64,000 nt of DNA, from the NCBI GenBank assembly GCA_963764195.1, contig CAVXRG010000003.1, forward strand, positions 124,001 through 188,000, written 5' to 3'. The position numbers were made by a program, and so were the translations under genes. This stretch comes from JBDSSS01 sp963764195. Lineage in GTDB: Bacteria; Actinomycetota; Actinomycetes; Actinomycetales; Dermatophilaceae. Numbering within the stretch: the first letter of the stretch is position 1; each line of letters opens with the position of its first letter. Below, one piece after another: positions 62,928 through 64,000 of this stretch. Under the pieces are notes generated by a model, which did not search any database, had not been told where the DNA came from, and was given only the letters and a program-made list of their open reading frames with translations.

Positions 62928-64000
62928 GTGGCGAAGGCAAAGTTCGAGCGGACCAAGCCGCACGTCAACATCGGCACCATTGGTCACATTGACCACGGCA
63001 AGACGACGCTGACGGCTGCGATTTCCAAGGTTCTGCACGACAAGTACCCCGACCTGAACCCCCAGTTCGCGTTCGAGGACATCGACAAGGCTCCCGAGGA
63101 GCGCCAGCGAGGCATCACGATCTCGATCGCGCACATCGAGTACCAGACCGAGGGTCGTCACTACGCACACGTCGACTGCCCCGGGCACGCCGACTACGTG
63201 AAGAACATGATCACCGGTGCGGCGCAGATGGACGGTGCGATCCTCGTGGTCGCGGCGACCGACGGCCCCATGCCGCAGACGAAGGAGCACGTCCTGCTCG
63301 CGAAGCAGGTCGGCGTTCCCTACATCGTCGTCGCGCTGAACAAGGCCGACATGGTCGACGACGAGGAGATCCTCGAGCTCGTCGAGATGGAGGTCCGTGA
63401 GCTGCTCTCGGGCTACGAGTTCCCCGGCGACGACCTCCCGGTCGTCCAGGTCTCGGCGCTCAAGGCGCTCGAGGGCGACGAGAAGTGGGGCCAGTCGGTC
63501 CTCGACCTCATGGACGCCGTCGACACCTCCATCCCGACCCCGGAGCGCGACGTCGACAAGCCGTTCCTCATGCCCGTCGAGGACGTGTTCACGATCACCG
63601 GTCGTGGCACCGTCGTCACCGGTCGCATCGAGCGCGGCATCCTCAAGGTCAACGAGGAGATCGAGATCGTCGGCATCCACACCGGGCCGCCGGCCAAGAC
63701 GACGGTCACCGGCGTCGAGATGTTCCGCAAGCTGCTCGACGAGGGTCGCGCCGGCGAGAACGTCGGTCTGCTCCTTCGTGGCACCAAGCGCGAGGACGTC
63801 GAGCGCGGGCAGGTCATCTGCAAGCCGGGCTCGATCACCCCGCACACGGACTTCGAGGCGCAGGTCTACATCCTCTCGAAGGACGAGGGCGGCCGTCACA
63901 CGCCGTTCTACGACAACTACCGTCCGCAGTTCTACTTCCGTACGACGGACGTGACGGGTGTCGTGCACCTGCCCGAGGGCACCGAGATGGTCATGCCCGG
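62928..64000 (+). CDS. tuf: Elongation factor Tu, cut by the window end
   Basis: The first 357 residues of an expected 397 or so. G-domain motifs: 'NIGTIGHIDHGKTTLTAAI', 'RQRGITISIAHIEYQTEGRHYAHVDCPGHADYV', 'NKADM' and 'SALKALEG'. Domain 2 is at 'VFTITGRGTVVTGRIERG', and domain 3 is partly present. It delivers aminoacyl-tRNA to the ribosome. GAGGAGGA precedes GTG 62928. The 107-bp gap from fusA has a small ACGGGA/TCCCGT stem and may contain a separate tuf promoter, not identified. Confidence 0.97.
   Translation, partial: MAKAKFERTKPHVNIGTIGHIDHGKTTLTAAISKVLHDKYPDLNPQFAFEDIDKAPEERQRGITISIAHIEYQTEGRHYAHVDCPGHADYVKNMITGAAQMDGAILVVAATDGPMPQTKEHVLLAKQVGVPYIVVALNKADMVDDEEILELVEMEVRELLSGYEFPGDDLPVVQVSALKALEGDEKWGQSVLDLMDAVDTSIPTPERDVDKPFLMPVEDVFTITGRGTVVTGRIERGILKVNEEIEIVGIHTGPPAKTTVTGVEMFRKLLDEGRAGENVGLLLRGTKREDVERGQVICKPGSITPHTDFEAQVYILSKDEGGRHTPFYDNYRPQFYFRTTDVTGVVHLPEGTEMVMP

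Overview
The window is 64 kb of a high-GC chromosome from an actinobacterium. Three things point there: the ribosomal and RNA-polymerase neighbourhood (rpmG, hadA/hadB-like, murB, tRNA-Trp, secE, nusG, rplKA, rplJL, rpoBC, rpsLG, fusA, tuf), the many GTG and TTG starts, and a set of genes that seem to be leaderless, with a TAnnnT box 6-7 nt before the start codon. Protein flavour suggests Micrococcales, perhaps Intrasporangiaceae; the genus is not decidable by eye.

Layout. 1-548 holds the 5' part of a minus-strand lipoprotein. 614-4504 is a sulfur/persulfide cluster: thioredoxin, TauE/SafE permease, rhodanese and a CstB-like persulfide dioxygenase-rhodanese broken by a one-base frameshift. 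It carries three copies of an ATACCC(N4)GGGTAT operator like those of CsoR/CstR repressors. 4591-8220 has arginine deiminase and a GH3 glycosidase. 8633-17200 is a pentose region: aldose 1-epimerase, a LacI-type repressor, araB-araD-araA, an alditol oxidase and an AGE-family isomerase. 17314-22501 has a MarR regulator divergent from a B12-dependent fused acyl-CoA mutase (IcmF type), followed by a CMD-family protein and a BtuF-like binding protein. 22613-28699 holds an MBL-fold protein, cell-envelope glycosylation genes (polytopic membrane protein, GT2, GtrA) and unknowns.

From 28840 to the end runs the translation/transcription core in the usual actinobacterial order: tRNA-Thr, tRNA-Met, rpmG, hadA/hadB-like, murB, tRNA-Trp, secE, nusG, rplK, rplA, rplJ, rplL, rpoB, rpoC, rpsL, rpsG, fusA, tuf (cut by the window end). 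Accessory blocks interrupt it: lipoprotein, adenosine deaminase, DUF5709 and aminotransferase after murB; gamma-glutamyltransferase, thiolase and a DUF3152 protease between rplA and rplJ; a glycolate-oxidase-like flavoprotein with an AGXT-type aminotransferase, an unknown gene and the aguB-aguA agmatine-to-putrescine pair between rplL and rpoB. Hairpins and separate promoters subdivide it into several transcription units.

The most unusual signals are structural: an octamer GTATGCCG that is far over-represented on both strands; a 50-bp perfect palindrome whose second copy keeps the stem through compensatory changes; two near-identical hairpins directly after nusG and rpoB; and in-gene tandem duplications at the ends of rplK and of the thiolase gene. 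No CRISPR array, transposase, integrase or phage gene was seen.
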